Below, piece by piece: positions 27,501-33,837 of a stretch of 64,000 nt of DNA. Source of the DNA: Streptomyces pyxinae. Lineage in GTDB: Bacteria > Actinomycetota > Actinomycetes > Streptomycetales > Streptomycetaceae. Where the stretch lies: the NCBI RefSeq assembly GCF_024756275.1, contig NZ_JANUGQ010000013.1:124001-188000 (forward strand), given 5' to 3'. A program made the position numbers and the translations under genes. Numbering within the stretch: the first letter of the stretch is position 1; every line of letters starts with the position of its first letter. The notes under the pieces were generated by a model. It made no database searches, had not been told where the DNA came from, and saw nothing but the letters and a program-made list of their open reading frames with translations.

Positions 27501-27571
27501 CGCGGGAGGTCGAGCGAGACGTTCTTGAGGTTGTGCTCGCGCGCGCCACGGACGATGAGACGGTCGGCCAC
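24569..27571 (-). CDS. uvrA: Excinuclease ABC subunit A
   Basis: UvrA is the damage-recognition ATPase of nucleotide excision repair. The 1000-residue protein has both ABC cassettes, with Walker A motifs in GLSGSGKSSLAFD (near residue 31) and GVSGSGKSTLVND (near residue 650). Zinc-module cysteines are present in HCPEC and in the later CENC and CEVC pairs, and both signature LSGG motifs are present. The GTG at 27571 gives the conserved start ADRLIVRGAREHNLKNV and has AAAGG 11 bases upstream; a GTG four codons earlier has no spacing from that site. The last 45 residues are a Lys/Ala-rich tail of the kind often seen in actinobacterial DNA-binding proteins. Confidence 0.97.
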   Translation of the reverse strand: MADRLIVRGAREHNLKNVSLDLPRDSLIVFTGLSGSGKSSLAFDTIFAEGQRRYVESLSSYARQFLGQMDKPDVDFIEGLSPAVSIDQKSTSRNPRSTVGTITEVYDYLRLLFARIGKPHCPECSRPISRQSPQAIVDKVLELPEGSRFQVLSPLVRERKGEFVDLFADLQTKGYSRARVDGSTVQLTEPPTLKKQEKHTIEVVVDRLTVKDSAKRRLTDSVETALGLSGGMVVLDFVDLPEDDPERERMYSEHLYCPYDDLSFEELEPRSFSFNSPFGACPDCTGIGTRMEVDPELVVPDEERSLDEGAIHPWSHGHTKEYFGRLIGGLSDALGFRTDIPWAGLPQRARKALLYGHKTQVEVRYRNRYGRERAYTTPAFEGAVQFVKRRHSEAESDSSRERFEGYMREVPCPTCEGTRLKPIVLAVTVMGKSIAEVAALSISDCADFLGELRLSARDKKIAERVLKEVNERLRFLVDVGLDYLSLNRAAGTLSGGEAQRIRLATQIGSGLVGVLYVLDEPSIGLHQRDNHRLIETLVRLRDMGNTLIVVEHDEDTIKVADWVVDIGPGAGEHGGKVVHSGPLKELLANKESMTGLYLAGKRAIPVPDARRPMDPARQLTVHGARENNLRDIDVSFPLGLFTAVTGVSGSGKSTLVNDILYTHLARELNGAKSVPGRHTRVDGDDLVDKVVHVDQSPIGRTPRSNPATYTGVFDHVRRLFAETTEAKVRGYLPGRFSFNVKGGRCENCSGDGTIKIEMNFLPDVYVPCEVCHGARYNRETLDVHYKGKSIAEVLDMPIEEALDFFEAVPTISRHLKTLNEVGLGYVRLGQPAPTLSGGEAQRVKLAAELQKRSTGRTVYVLDEPTTGLHFEDIAKLIKVLSNLVDKGNSVIVIEHNLDVIKTADWVVDMGPEGGSGGGLVVAEGTPEEVAGVPASHTGKFLRDILGADRVSDAAVPAARKRPARKTAATKATTTKTAAKAVTAKAAAKKPAKAAARARKA

Positions 27572-27590
27572 GCCGGTCCGCACCTTTCTT

Positions 27591-27665
27591 GAGAAAGCTG
27601 GTCCTGAGAAAGCTGGTCTGGAGAGAGCTGGTCCTGAAGAGCTGGTCTGGGGGAAAGCGGGTCTG
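27591..27665. repeat. Five 14-16-bp tandem repeats in front of uvrA
   Basis: Units beginning gagaaagctggtcct start at 27591, 27606, 27621, 27636 and 27650, with lengths 15, 15, 15, 14 and 16. They abut the uvrA ribosome site at 27583-27587 and so would lie in its 5' leader. Confidence 0.85.
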
Positions 27666-27857
27666 GAGGAGCGTCGGGGCGAGCGGTCGGAGCGCGGGTC
27701 TCCGAAGAGGAGCCGGGGCGCCGCCCCGCTCCGGGCCGCGCGGGTCCGGACCGGACAGCTCCGGGAGGGCCGCCGGCGCGATGGATGTCTGACTACCCAC
27801 TATGCCTCGCCCGAGCCTATAGCACGTGCATTCGATTTACGGCACTCTCCGGCCACC

Positions 27858-27886
27858 TTCACCCGATCGAGTGGCGGCGCTAGGGT
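27858..27886 (+). promoter_or_regulatory. Putative promoter giving a leaderless transcript
   Basis: TTCACC (27858-27863) and TAGGGT (27881-27886) are separated by 17 bases. A start site 7 bases past the -10 falls on the A of the ATG at 27893. There is no ribosome site before that ATG, which supports leaderless expression. Confidence 0.45.
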
Positions 27887-27892
27887 CACCGC

Positions 27893-28591
27893 ATGATCGA
27901 TCACGAGCGTGACCTGGCCTCCGTACAGGAGGCGACGGAGCGACTGCTCAGCGCAGTCGCCCGACTCGACGACGCCGCGCTGGGCCGGCCGTCACGGCTG
28001 CCCGGCTGGACCCGCGGTCATCTCCTCGCCCATGTCGCCCGCAACGCCGACGCGCTGGTGAACGTCCTGGCGGGCCGGCCCATGTACATCAGCGCGGAGG
28101 CCCGGGACGCCGACATCGAGCGCGACGCCCGGCGCCCGCTCGACGAGCAGCTGGCCGACCTCCGGGAGAGCGCCGACCGGGTCCGGCGGGCGGGCGAGGC
28201 CCCGGCGGACTGGGAGCGCACGGTGGAGCTCCGCAACGGGGTCACCGACCGGGCCGCCCGGCTGCCCTTCCGCCGCCTGGTCGAGGTCGAGATCCACCAT
28301 GTCGATCTGGACGTCGGCTACGAGCTGGAGGACCTGCCCGCCGCCTTCACCGAGCGGGAGATCTCCTTCCTCGCGGACCGCTTCTCGGGCAACCCCGCGG
28401 TCGCGCCCGCCCGGCTGCTCGCGACCGGCGGCGGAGGCGGCGCCGGGGAGTGGCGGACCGGCGGCGACCAGGGCGCCCCGGTGACGGTCTCGGGCCCGGC
28501 CGCGGAGCTCGTCGGCTGGCTGGCGGGGCGCCGCGACGGGTCGGGGCTGGAGGTGACGGGCGGCCCGCTCCCCTCCCTGCCCCCGCTATAG
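27893..28591 (+). CDS. Mycothiol-dependent maleylpyruvate isomerase family protein
   Basis: The 232-residue protein belongs to the DinB-like MDMPI family, four-helix-bundle proteins that often use mycothiol, the actinobacterial thiol cofactor. Helical N-terminal motifs are LPGWTRGHLLAHVARNADAL (residues 36-55), with the likely metal-site His47, and RRLVEVEIHHVDLDVGYE near residue 130 with a second histidine pair. A smaller C-terminal domain follows. The exact substrate cannot be read from sequence. The ATG at 27893 lacks a ribosome site but sits 7 bases after a TAGGGT. An MBL-fold hydrolase gene follows after 9 bases. Confidence 0.85.
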   Translation: MIDHERDLASVQEATERLLSAVARLDDAALGRPSRLPGWTRGHLLAHVARNADALVNVLAGRPMYISAEARDADIERDARRPLDEQLADLRESADRVRRAGEAPADWERTVELRNGVTDRAARLPFRRLVEVEIHHVDLDVGYELEDLPAAFTEREISFLADRFSGNPAVAPARLLATGGGGGAGEWRTGGDQGAPVTVSGPAAELVGWLAGRRDGSGLEVTGGPLPSLPPL

Positions 28592-28600
28592 GCTGGCCGT

Positions 28601-29257
28601 ATGACCTACAGCGGAGTGGTGAGGGCCGGGGGACCGGCGGATGTGCACGAGCTGAGCGAGCTGATGATCTCCAAGGTCTCGGTGGGACCGATGGACAACA
28701 ACGCCTATCTGCTCCGCTGCCGGACCACCGGTGAGCAGCTGCTGATCGACGCGGCGAACGAGCCGGACACCCTGCTGCGCCTCATCGGTGACGACGGGAT
28801 CGCCTCCGTCGTCACCACTCACCGCCACGGCGACCACTGGCAGGCCCTGGCCGAGGTGGTGGCGGCGACGGGCGCCCGGACGTATGCCGGGCAGTACGAC
28901 GCCGAGGGCATCGACGTCCCCACGGACGTGCCGGTCGCGGACGGGGACACCGTCCGGGTCGGCCGGGTCGCCCTGACCGCCCGCCGGCTGGTCGGCCACA
29001 CGCCCGGTTCGATCGCGCTGATCTACGACGACCCGCACGGCCACCCCCATGTCTTCACCGGCGACTGCCTCTTCCCGGGCGGGGTCGGCAACACCTGGAA
29101 GGACGCCGCGGCCTTCGCCAGCCTGATCGGGGACGTCGAGACCAAGCTCTTCGACGCGCTCCCGGACGAGACCTGGGTCTACCCCGGCCACGGCAAGGAC
29201 ACCACGCTCGGGCAGGAGCGGCCGCACCTCGCGGAGTGGCGCGAGCGCGGCTGGTAG
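28601..29257 (+). CDS. MBL-fold hydrolase (glyoxalase II-like)
   Basis: This 218-residue cytoplasmic metallo-hydrolase has the metal motif THRHGDHW with His74, His76, Asp78 and His79, then VGHTPGSIAL, FTGDCLFPGG and YPGHGKDT, which complete the binuclear site. Its length and last motif resemble short hydroxyacylglutathione-hydrolase-like enzymes. With a mycothiol-family gene just upstream, a mycothiol-thioester substrate is an attractive guess but not shown. The start has no strong ribosome site. The gene ends about 120 bases before a G-rich repeat array. Confidence 0.9.
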   Translation: MTYSGVVRAGGPADVHELSELMISKVSVGPMDNNAYLLRCRTTGEQLLIDAANEPDTLLRLIGDDGIASVVTTHRHGDHWQALAEVVAATGARTYAGQYDAEGIDVPTDVPVADGDTVRVGRVALTARRLVGHTPGSIALIYDDPHGHPHVFTGDCLFPGGVGNTWKDAAAFASLIGDVETKLFDALPDETWVYPGHGKDTTLGQERPHLAEWRERGW

Positions 29258-29376
29258 CCGCACCCGCGCCCGGCCCCGGCGGCACCTCCGGCCCCCGGCT
29301 CTCCGGCTCTCCGGCTCTCCGCAGGGATGAGTCCGGCCCGGAGGCGTACCGGCCCCGGAGGCCGACCGGCTCCGGC

Positions 29377-29444
29377 GGGGAGCCGGGGCCGGTGGGGAGC
29401 CGGGGCCGGTGGGGAGCCGGGGCCGGTGGGGAGCCGGGGCCGGT
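29377..29444. repeat. Four perfect 17-bp tandem repeats with G-quadruplex potential
   Basis: The unit ggggagccggggccggt is repeated exactly four times at 29377, 29394, 29411 and 29428, ending 10 bases before the terC stop. Each unit has two G4 runs separated by four or five bases, so the plus strand carries eight regularly spaced G4 runs. It lies between two convergent genes. Confidence 0.92.
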
Positions 29445-29454
29445 GGGTGGGCGG

Positions 29455-30492
29455 TCAGGCGCTCACGCTGTCCTTGCCGGCGTCCCTGCCGGTCTCGCCC
29501 TCGCGGTCCCGCTCCGCCGCCCCCGGTACGCCCCCGGCGGCCTCGCGCCGGGCCTGCCTCCGGGAGGCCATCAGACTGGTGATCGTGGTGACGACCAGCA
29601 CACCGCAGATGACCGACAAGGAGAACGGGATCGTGATCTCGGGGACATGCACCCCGGACTCGTGCAGGGCGTGCAGCACCAGCTTTACCCCGATGAAGCC
29701 CAGGATCACCGACAGCCCGTAGCTGAGGTGCACCAGTTTCTTCAGCAGCCCGCCGATCAGGAAGTACAGCTGCCGCAGGCCCATCAGCGCGAAGGCGTTG
29801 GCCGTGAACACGATGTACGGGTCCTGGGTCAGCCCGAAGATGGCGGGAATCGAGTCCAGCGCGAAGAGCACGTCGGTGGTGCCGATGGCGAGCATGACGA
29901 CCATCAGCGGCGTCAGCACCCGCTTGCCGTTGTTCCGGATGAAGAGCTTGGTGCCGTGGTACTTGTCCGCGACCCCGAAGCGCCGCTCGACGGACTTCAG
30001 GAGCCGGTTCTCCTCGAACTCCTCGTCCTCCTCGCCGGAGCGGGCCTCCTGGACGAGCTTCCAGGCGGTGTAGATCAGGAAGGCGCCGAAGAGGTAGAAC
30101 ACCCAGGAGAAGCTGGCGATGATCGTGGCACCGGCGGCGATGAATATCGCGCGCAGCACCAGGGCGATCAGCACACCGACGAGCAGCACCCGCTGCTGGA
30201 GGTGGGAGGGCACCGAGAACTTCGCCATGATCAGGACGAAGACGAAGAGATTGTCGACGCTGAGCGACTTCTCGGTGATGAATCCGGCGAAGAACTCGCC
30301 GGACGCCTGGCTCTCGCCGAAGGAGAGCAGGCCGAGCCCGAAGGCCCCGGCGAGGGCGATCCAGACGACGGTCCAGATTCCGGCTTCCTTGACCGACACG
30401 TCATGGGGCTTGCGCCCGATGAAGAAGTCGACCGCGATCAGGGCGGAGAGACCGAGGATGGTCACCGCCCAGAGGTTCATCGATACGTCCAC
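29455..30492 (-). CDS. TerC-family integral membrane protein
   Basis: TerC proteins are polytopic membrane proteins linked to tellurite resistance, metal homeostasis (manganese export in several bacteria) and stress responses. The 345-residue protein has about nine hydrophobic segments and the two conserved acidic motifs, SLSVDNLFVFVLIM near residue 80 and TTDVLFALDSIPAIFGLT near residue 205. A charged loop with EEDEEFEENR lies between them and a charged tail follows the last helix. The start is GTG at 30492, with ATG four codons in. Two TerD-domain genes lie upstream on the same strand, so the three form a ter-type stress cluster. Confidence 0.93.
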   Translation of the reverse strand: MDVSMNLWAVTILGLSALIAVDFFIGRKPHDVSVKEAGIWTVVWIALAGAFGLGLLSFGESQASGEFFAGFITEKSLSVDNLFVFVLIMAKFSVPSHLQQRVLLVGVLIALVLRAIFIAAGATIIASFSWVFYLFGAFLIYTAWKLVQEARSGEEDEEFEENRLLKSVERRFGVADKYHGTKLFIRNNGKRVLTPLMVVMLAIGTTDVLFALDSIPAIFGLTQDPYIVFTANAFALMGLRQLYFLIGGLLKKLVHLSYGLSVILGFIGVKLVLHALHESGVHVPEITIPFSLSVICGVLVVTTITSLMASRRQARREAAGGVPGAAERDREGETGRDAGKDSVSA

Positions 30493-30738
30493 TGCGCCTC
30501 CGGCGTCGTACGGCTACTGATCAGCGTCGTCGCTGCCGGAGGTCTCCTCCACCCGTGAACATGGCGGCGCCGGGCGCCGGTTCGGCTCATGGGCCGGCGC
30601 CCCGGAACTGGTCTCGGTCCGACCGTCCGTACTGACGGGAACGCCGCAGGCGGGAGTACTCCCCTCCGCTGCGAGCAACCGTACCGGAAGACCAAGAGAA
30701 GGTAAAGAGAAAAGTAAAGGGAGTACCAAGAGTGCAGT
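30493..30738. other. Spacer with a purine-rich low-GC tract and a 12-bp palindrome
   Basis: The perfect palindrome GGGAGTACTCCC lies at 30652-30663. Bases 30687-30730 form an A/G-rich, low-GC tract (aagagaaggtaaagagaaaa and neighbours), very unusual in this window. The tract is downstream of the TerD-FtsK-like gene and upstream of terC. Confidence 0.7.
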
Positions 30739-32718
30739 TCAGGCCGGTTCCGCGGGGGGAGCCGGGAAGGGCCGGCGCCGGCCGGCGGCCGCCAGGGCGA
30801 GTGCCCGGCGGAGCACCGCGCCGCCGGCCGGCGGCAGGGCCGGCTGGAACGTCCAGGCGTGCTGCACCCAGGGGTCGGCGAGATGGTCGTCGGGGGCCGG
30901 GGTGATCCGCAGCAGCGAGCGCCACAGCGGGTCAAGCACCGGGCCGTACCCCCGGGCGTCGGCCCGGTCGGCCACCAGCACCAGATACACCCCGGCCTCC
31001 GGGCCCTCCTCGGCCAGATACCGGAGCCAGGTGACGGCACGGTCGTCGAAGCCGTGCGGGAAGTCATGGACGATCAGCAGTTGTTCGGCGGTGTCCAGAT
31101 CCGGCGGCAGCGCGTCGGTCGCGCCGCCCGACACCGCCATCCGCACCAGCTCGACCCGCCGGACCAGCCGGCCCAGCACCGCCGCCACTCCCCCGGCACC
31201 GGCCCCCGGCGGCCCGGCGAGGACACCGGCCCCGGTCAGCGGGGCGAGGGCGGCCGCACCGGCCCCGGCCGCGTCGACGGCGTGCACGGTGAAGGTGCCC
31301 GCCGGATGCGTGGCGAGCAGCCGCGCGGCGACGGCCACCGCGGTGTCCAGGGCGGCCCGCCGCGTCTGGTCGGCGTCCAGCAGGGCGGCGATGCCGGAGG
31401 CGGAACGACCCGCGTCCACCCAGAGGCCGCGTTCCAGCGGCAGCCGGACCAGCATCGGGATCCGCAGGTCGGGCCGCTCCGGCAGATGCAGGTCCCCCAG
31501 CCGCACCGCGAGCGGGGCCTGCCCGGGCAGCCGGTGGCCGTCCCAGACCGGGCTCTCCCAGGCGGCGAGCGCGGCGGGCAGGGCGGGTTCGACCACCGCC
31601 GCCTCGGCCAGCAGCTGGGCCACGTCCCGGTCGTACGCCTCGCGCGCCCGGCCGGTCAGCTCGTCATGGCGGTCCCGGGCCGCCGCGCGGGCGGCGTCGG
31701 CGGCGGGCCCGGTGCGTCCGCGCGGATCGGAGAGCACCCGGTCCAGCTCCTGTTCCCGCCGGGACTCCGCGAACTCGACGGCGCTCCGGTACGCGGCGGT
31801 GCTCCTGGCCAGGTCCTCGAACATCCCCCAGACCTGGTTGTGGAGGCGCTCCTCCAGGGTCCAGCCGGTGGCGTCCCCGGCGACCGGCGCGGCGGGGCCC
31901 CCGGCGTCCCCGGACGGCACCGGCCCGGGTGCCGGCGCGGCGGGTACGGCACCACGGCGGCCGGGGTGGGTGTAGTCGACCCGCCCGACGGGGGCCGGGG
32001 GCCCGGCGGGGTCCTCCTGGAGGGGCGCACCGGGACCCGGGCCGGCCGGGTGGCCGGATGGGACGGGCGGCGCGGCCTCGGCACCGGGGCCGGCCGGGCT
32101 CCGGCCGTCCGTGCCGGTCGCCGCCCCGGCAGCGGCGCCCACGCTCACGGCGGGACCCCCGGCCGGCGGGACGAGGGGCGCGGCGGCCAGGACGGCGAAG
32201 GCCAGGGCGGCGGCTCCGGTGAGCCCCTGGTCGGCGAAGAGCGCGGGCAGGCCGCCGGCGTACCCCTGGCCGACGGCACGGAGCTTCCAGCCGCCCTGGC
32301 GCCGGTAGAACTCCAGCGCCACGACGGCCGACTCGGCGCCGAGACCGGCGAGGGCGTACCGGGCGACGAGAGCGCCGTCCGGACCGGTGACGGCGGCGGA
32401 GGAGGCCCGCACGGCCCCGAACCCGGCCGGGCCGCCGGGGAGCAGGGCGAGCACCACCGCGACCCGGTGCACCGTCTCCGGGAGCACTGCCAGGTCCACG
32501 GCGAACCGGGGGCCGGGAGCGGCGGCGGACGGGCCGGAGAGCTCCACGCCGGGCAGCGCAGGCGCGCCGGGGTGGAGCACCGACGCGGCGTCCCCGACGG
32601 CGCCCCGCTCGTCGCCCAGCGTGGCCACGGCCACCACCGGCGCCGCCGCCGTCAGGCCGACCGCCAGCCGGCTGTGCGGCAGCGCGAGGTTCTGTCCCCG
32701 GACCAGCTCGACCGTCAT
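30739..32718 (-). CDS. TerD-domain protein with a degenerate FtsK-like C-terminal domain
   Basis: This 659-residue protein joins three parts. Residues 1-165 are a TerD-like domain: VELVRGQNLALP, then a beta-rich domain ending EFYRRQGGWKLRAVGQGYAGG. Residues 165-290 are a Pro/Gly/Ala-rich linker. From about residue 290 there is a helical segment and then a fold resembling the FtsK/SpoIIIE ATPase group (RIPMLVRLPLERGLWVDAG, LLIVHDFPHGFDDRA, GVYLVLVADRADARG). The Walker A position reads DAGRSASGIAAL without Gly-Lys-Ser/Thr, so the domain probably does not hydrolyse ATP. TerD domains bind calcium and act in chemical-stress systems. ATG 32718 is preferred over upstream starts. A short TerD gene lies upstream. 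Confidence 0.82.
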   Translation of the reverse strand: MTVELVRGQNLALPHSRLAVGLTAAAPVVAVATLGDERGAVGDAASVLHPGAPALPGVELSGPSAAAPGPRFAVDLAVLPETVHRVAVVLALLPGGPAGFGAVRASSAAVTGPDGALVARYALAGLGAESAVVALEFYRRQGGWKLRAVGQGYAGGLPALFADQGLTGAAALAFAVLAAAPLVPPAGGPAVSVGAAAGAATGTDGRSPAGPGAEAAPPVPSGHPAGPGPGAPLQEDPAGPPAPVGRVDYTHPGRRGAVPAAPAPGPVPSGDAGGPAAPVAGDATGWTLEERLHNQVWGMFEDLARSTAAYRSAVEFAESRREQELDRVLSDPRGRTGPAADAARAAARDRHDELTGRAREAYDRDVAQLLAEAAVVEPALPAALAAWESPVWDGHRLPGQAPLAVRLGDLHLPERPDLRIPMLVRLPLERGLWVDAGRSASGIAALLDADQTRRAALDTAVAVAARLLATHPAGTFTVHAVDAAGAGAAALAPLTGAGVLAGPPGAGAGGVAAVLGRLVRRVELVRMAVSGGATDALPPDLDTAEQLLIVHDFPHGFDDRAVTWLRYLAEEGPEAGVYLVLVADRADARGYGPVLDPLWRSLLRITPAPDDHLADPWVQHAWTFQPALPPAGGAVLRRALALAAAGRRRPFPAPPAEPA

Positions 32719-33099
32719 TCCCGCCCCCTGTGTCGCACCGCGTCGCACCGCGTCGCACCGTTTCGAACCGCCCGTGGCGTCGGCGCCGCCCGTGGCATCC
32801 CCGTGGCGTCGGCAGCGGCACCGCCTGCGACATCGGTGCCGCGCGCGGCTCCGCCGTGCGGCCCGGCGGGCGGCGGCTTCCGGTGGTCCGCCGGCCGGGT
32901 GACGCCCACCGGTGGTGGCCCGTCACCCCGTGAGCCGCCCGGGCGTGCCGTACGGTTCTCGTGTCGCCTCACCACGCGTCCTGCGCGCGTCGCCCGCCGA
33001 ACCATCGCGCGGACGTCGTGCGGACCTCTCGCGCGGTGAGCTGCCGGACATGTCGTACGACCGGCCGGGCCGCCCCTGGCGCACCCGGCGCGGCCGGTG
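32719..33099. other. Spacer upstream of the TerD-FtsK-like gene with 10-bp phased repeats
   Basis: The 10-mer cgtcgcaccg is repeated at 32731 (first base changed), 32741 and 32751, with a weaker fourth copy at 32761. The period is exactly one helical turn and the block begins 13 bases before the ATG. The rest is low-complexity gtggcgtcgg-type sequence without a gene. Confidence 0.7.
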
Positions 33100-33678
33100 T
33101 CACAGATGCGGCAGGATCGCCGGCATCAGGTCCTGGAACGTCCGGCCGTTGGCCGGGTTGCCGAGGGCGGTCATCTGCCAGCCCGCGCCCGAGCGGTGCA
33201 CCTTCGCCATGATCTGCGCGGTGTACTGCCCGCCGCCGTCCAGCGTGTAGCGGGCGAGCTCCTGGCCATTGGTCTCGTCCACCAGCCGGCAGAAGGCGTT
33301 CTGCACTTCCTGGAAGGTCTGGCCGGTGAAGGAGTTCACCGTGAACACGATCTGGTCGACGTGGACCGGGACGCGCTGGAGGTCGACCAGGATCGCCTCG
33401 TCGTCGCCGCCCTGCCCGGCGCCGCCCACCAGGTTGTCGCCGGTGTGCCGGACCGAGCCGTCGTCGCTCACCAGGTGCCGGAAGAACACCACGTCCACCG
33501 GCTGCTTCTCGGCGAAGAGCACGGCCGAGGCGTCGAGGTCGATCTCCCGGGTGCGCGAACCGAACAGGCCCCGGCGCTTGGCCGCCTGCCAGCCCAGGCC
33601 CATCCGCACCGCCGACAGCGCGCCCCCGCCCTGCTTCTCCAGGCTGATGGCCTGGCCCTTGCTCAGGTTGACCGACAC
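33100..33678 (-). CDS. TerD-family calcium-binding stress protein
   Basis: This is a stand-alone TerD of 192 residues, normal for the family. It starts with SVNLSKGQAISLEKQ and has the conserved segments IDLDASAVLF, VRHTGDNLVGGAGQGGDDEAI (the calcium-binding acidic region is GGDDE) and the C-terminal GWQMTALGNPANGRTF. These proteins are cytoplasmic or membrane-associated and work in tellurite/stress resistance together with TerC. The GTG start at 33678 has AAGGAGAGGGG six bases upstream. It lies upstream of the longer TerD fusion on the same strand. Confidence 0.94.
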   Translation of the reverse strand: MSVNLSKGQAISLEKQGGGALSAVRMGLGWQAAKRRGLFGSRTREIDLDASAVLFAEKQPVDVVFFRHLVSDDGSVRHTGDNLVGGAGQGGDDEAILVDLQRVPVHVDQIVFTVNSFTGQTFQEVQNAFCRLVDETNGQELARYTLDGGGQYTAQIMAKVHRSGAGWQMTALGNPANGRTFQDLMPAILPHL

Positions 33679-33765
33679 CCGCTACCCCTCTCCTTGCGTT
33701 TCCCCCCGCGACCGTCCGCGAGCGCGGTTCCCGTCACCCTACGCAGGGGCGCCGGAGCCCGAGCA

Positions 33766-33807
33766 GGCCCGGTGTCCTTTTGTGTCGTTGTTGCAACACA
33801 CCGGGCC
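33766..33807 (-). other. 10-bp inverted repeat with AT-rich loop between uvrB and terD
   Basis: ggcccggtgt (33766-33775) pairs with its complement at 33798-33807 around a 22-base loop that contains the palindrome TGTTGCAACA. It could be a weak terminator for uvrB or an operator for terD. Confidence 0.4.
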
Positions 33808-33837
33808 GAGTCGGGTCGTGCCCGGGACGACGAACGG

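Noticed and set aside
27498..27800. Small pentapeptide-repeat-like gene in front of uvrA
   Set aside because: The frame is open only because of the 15-bp repeats and has no plausible start signal; it overlaps the uvrA start.
27790..27892. LexA box between uvrA and the isomerase gene
   Set aside because: The AT-richer region contains GCACGTGC and a half-like cgaat, but not a CGAAC-N4-GTTCG-type pair.
33766..33807. Classical terminator after uvrB
   Set aside because: The stem is only 10 bp with a 22-base loop, so I list it as an inverted repeat of unknown role rather than a terminator.
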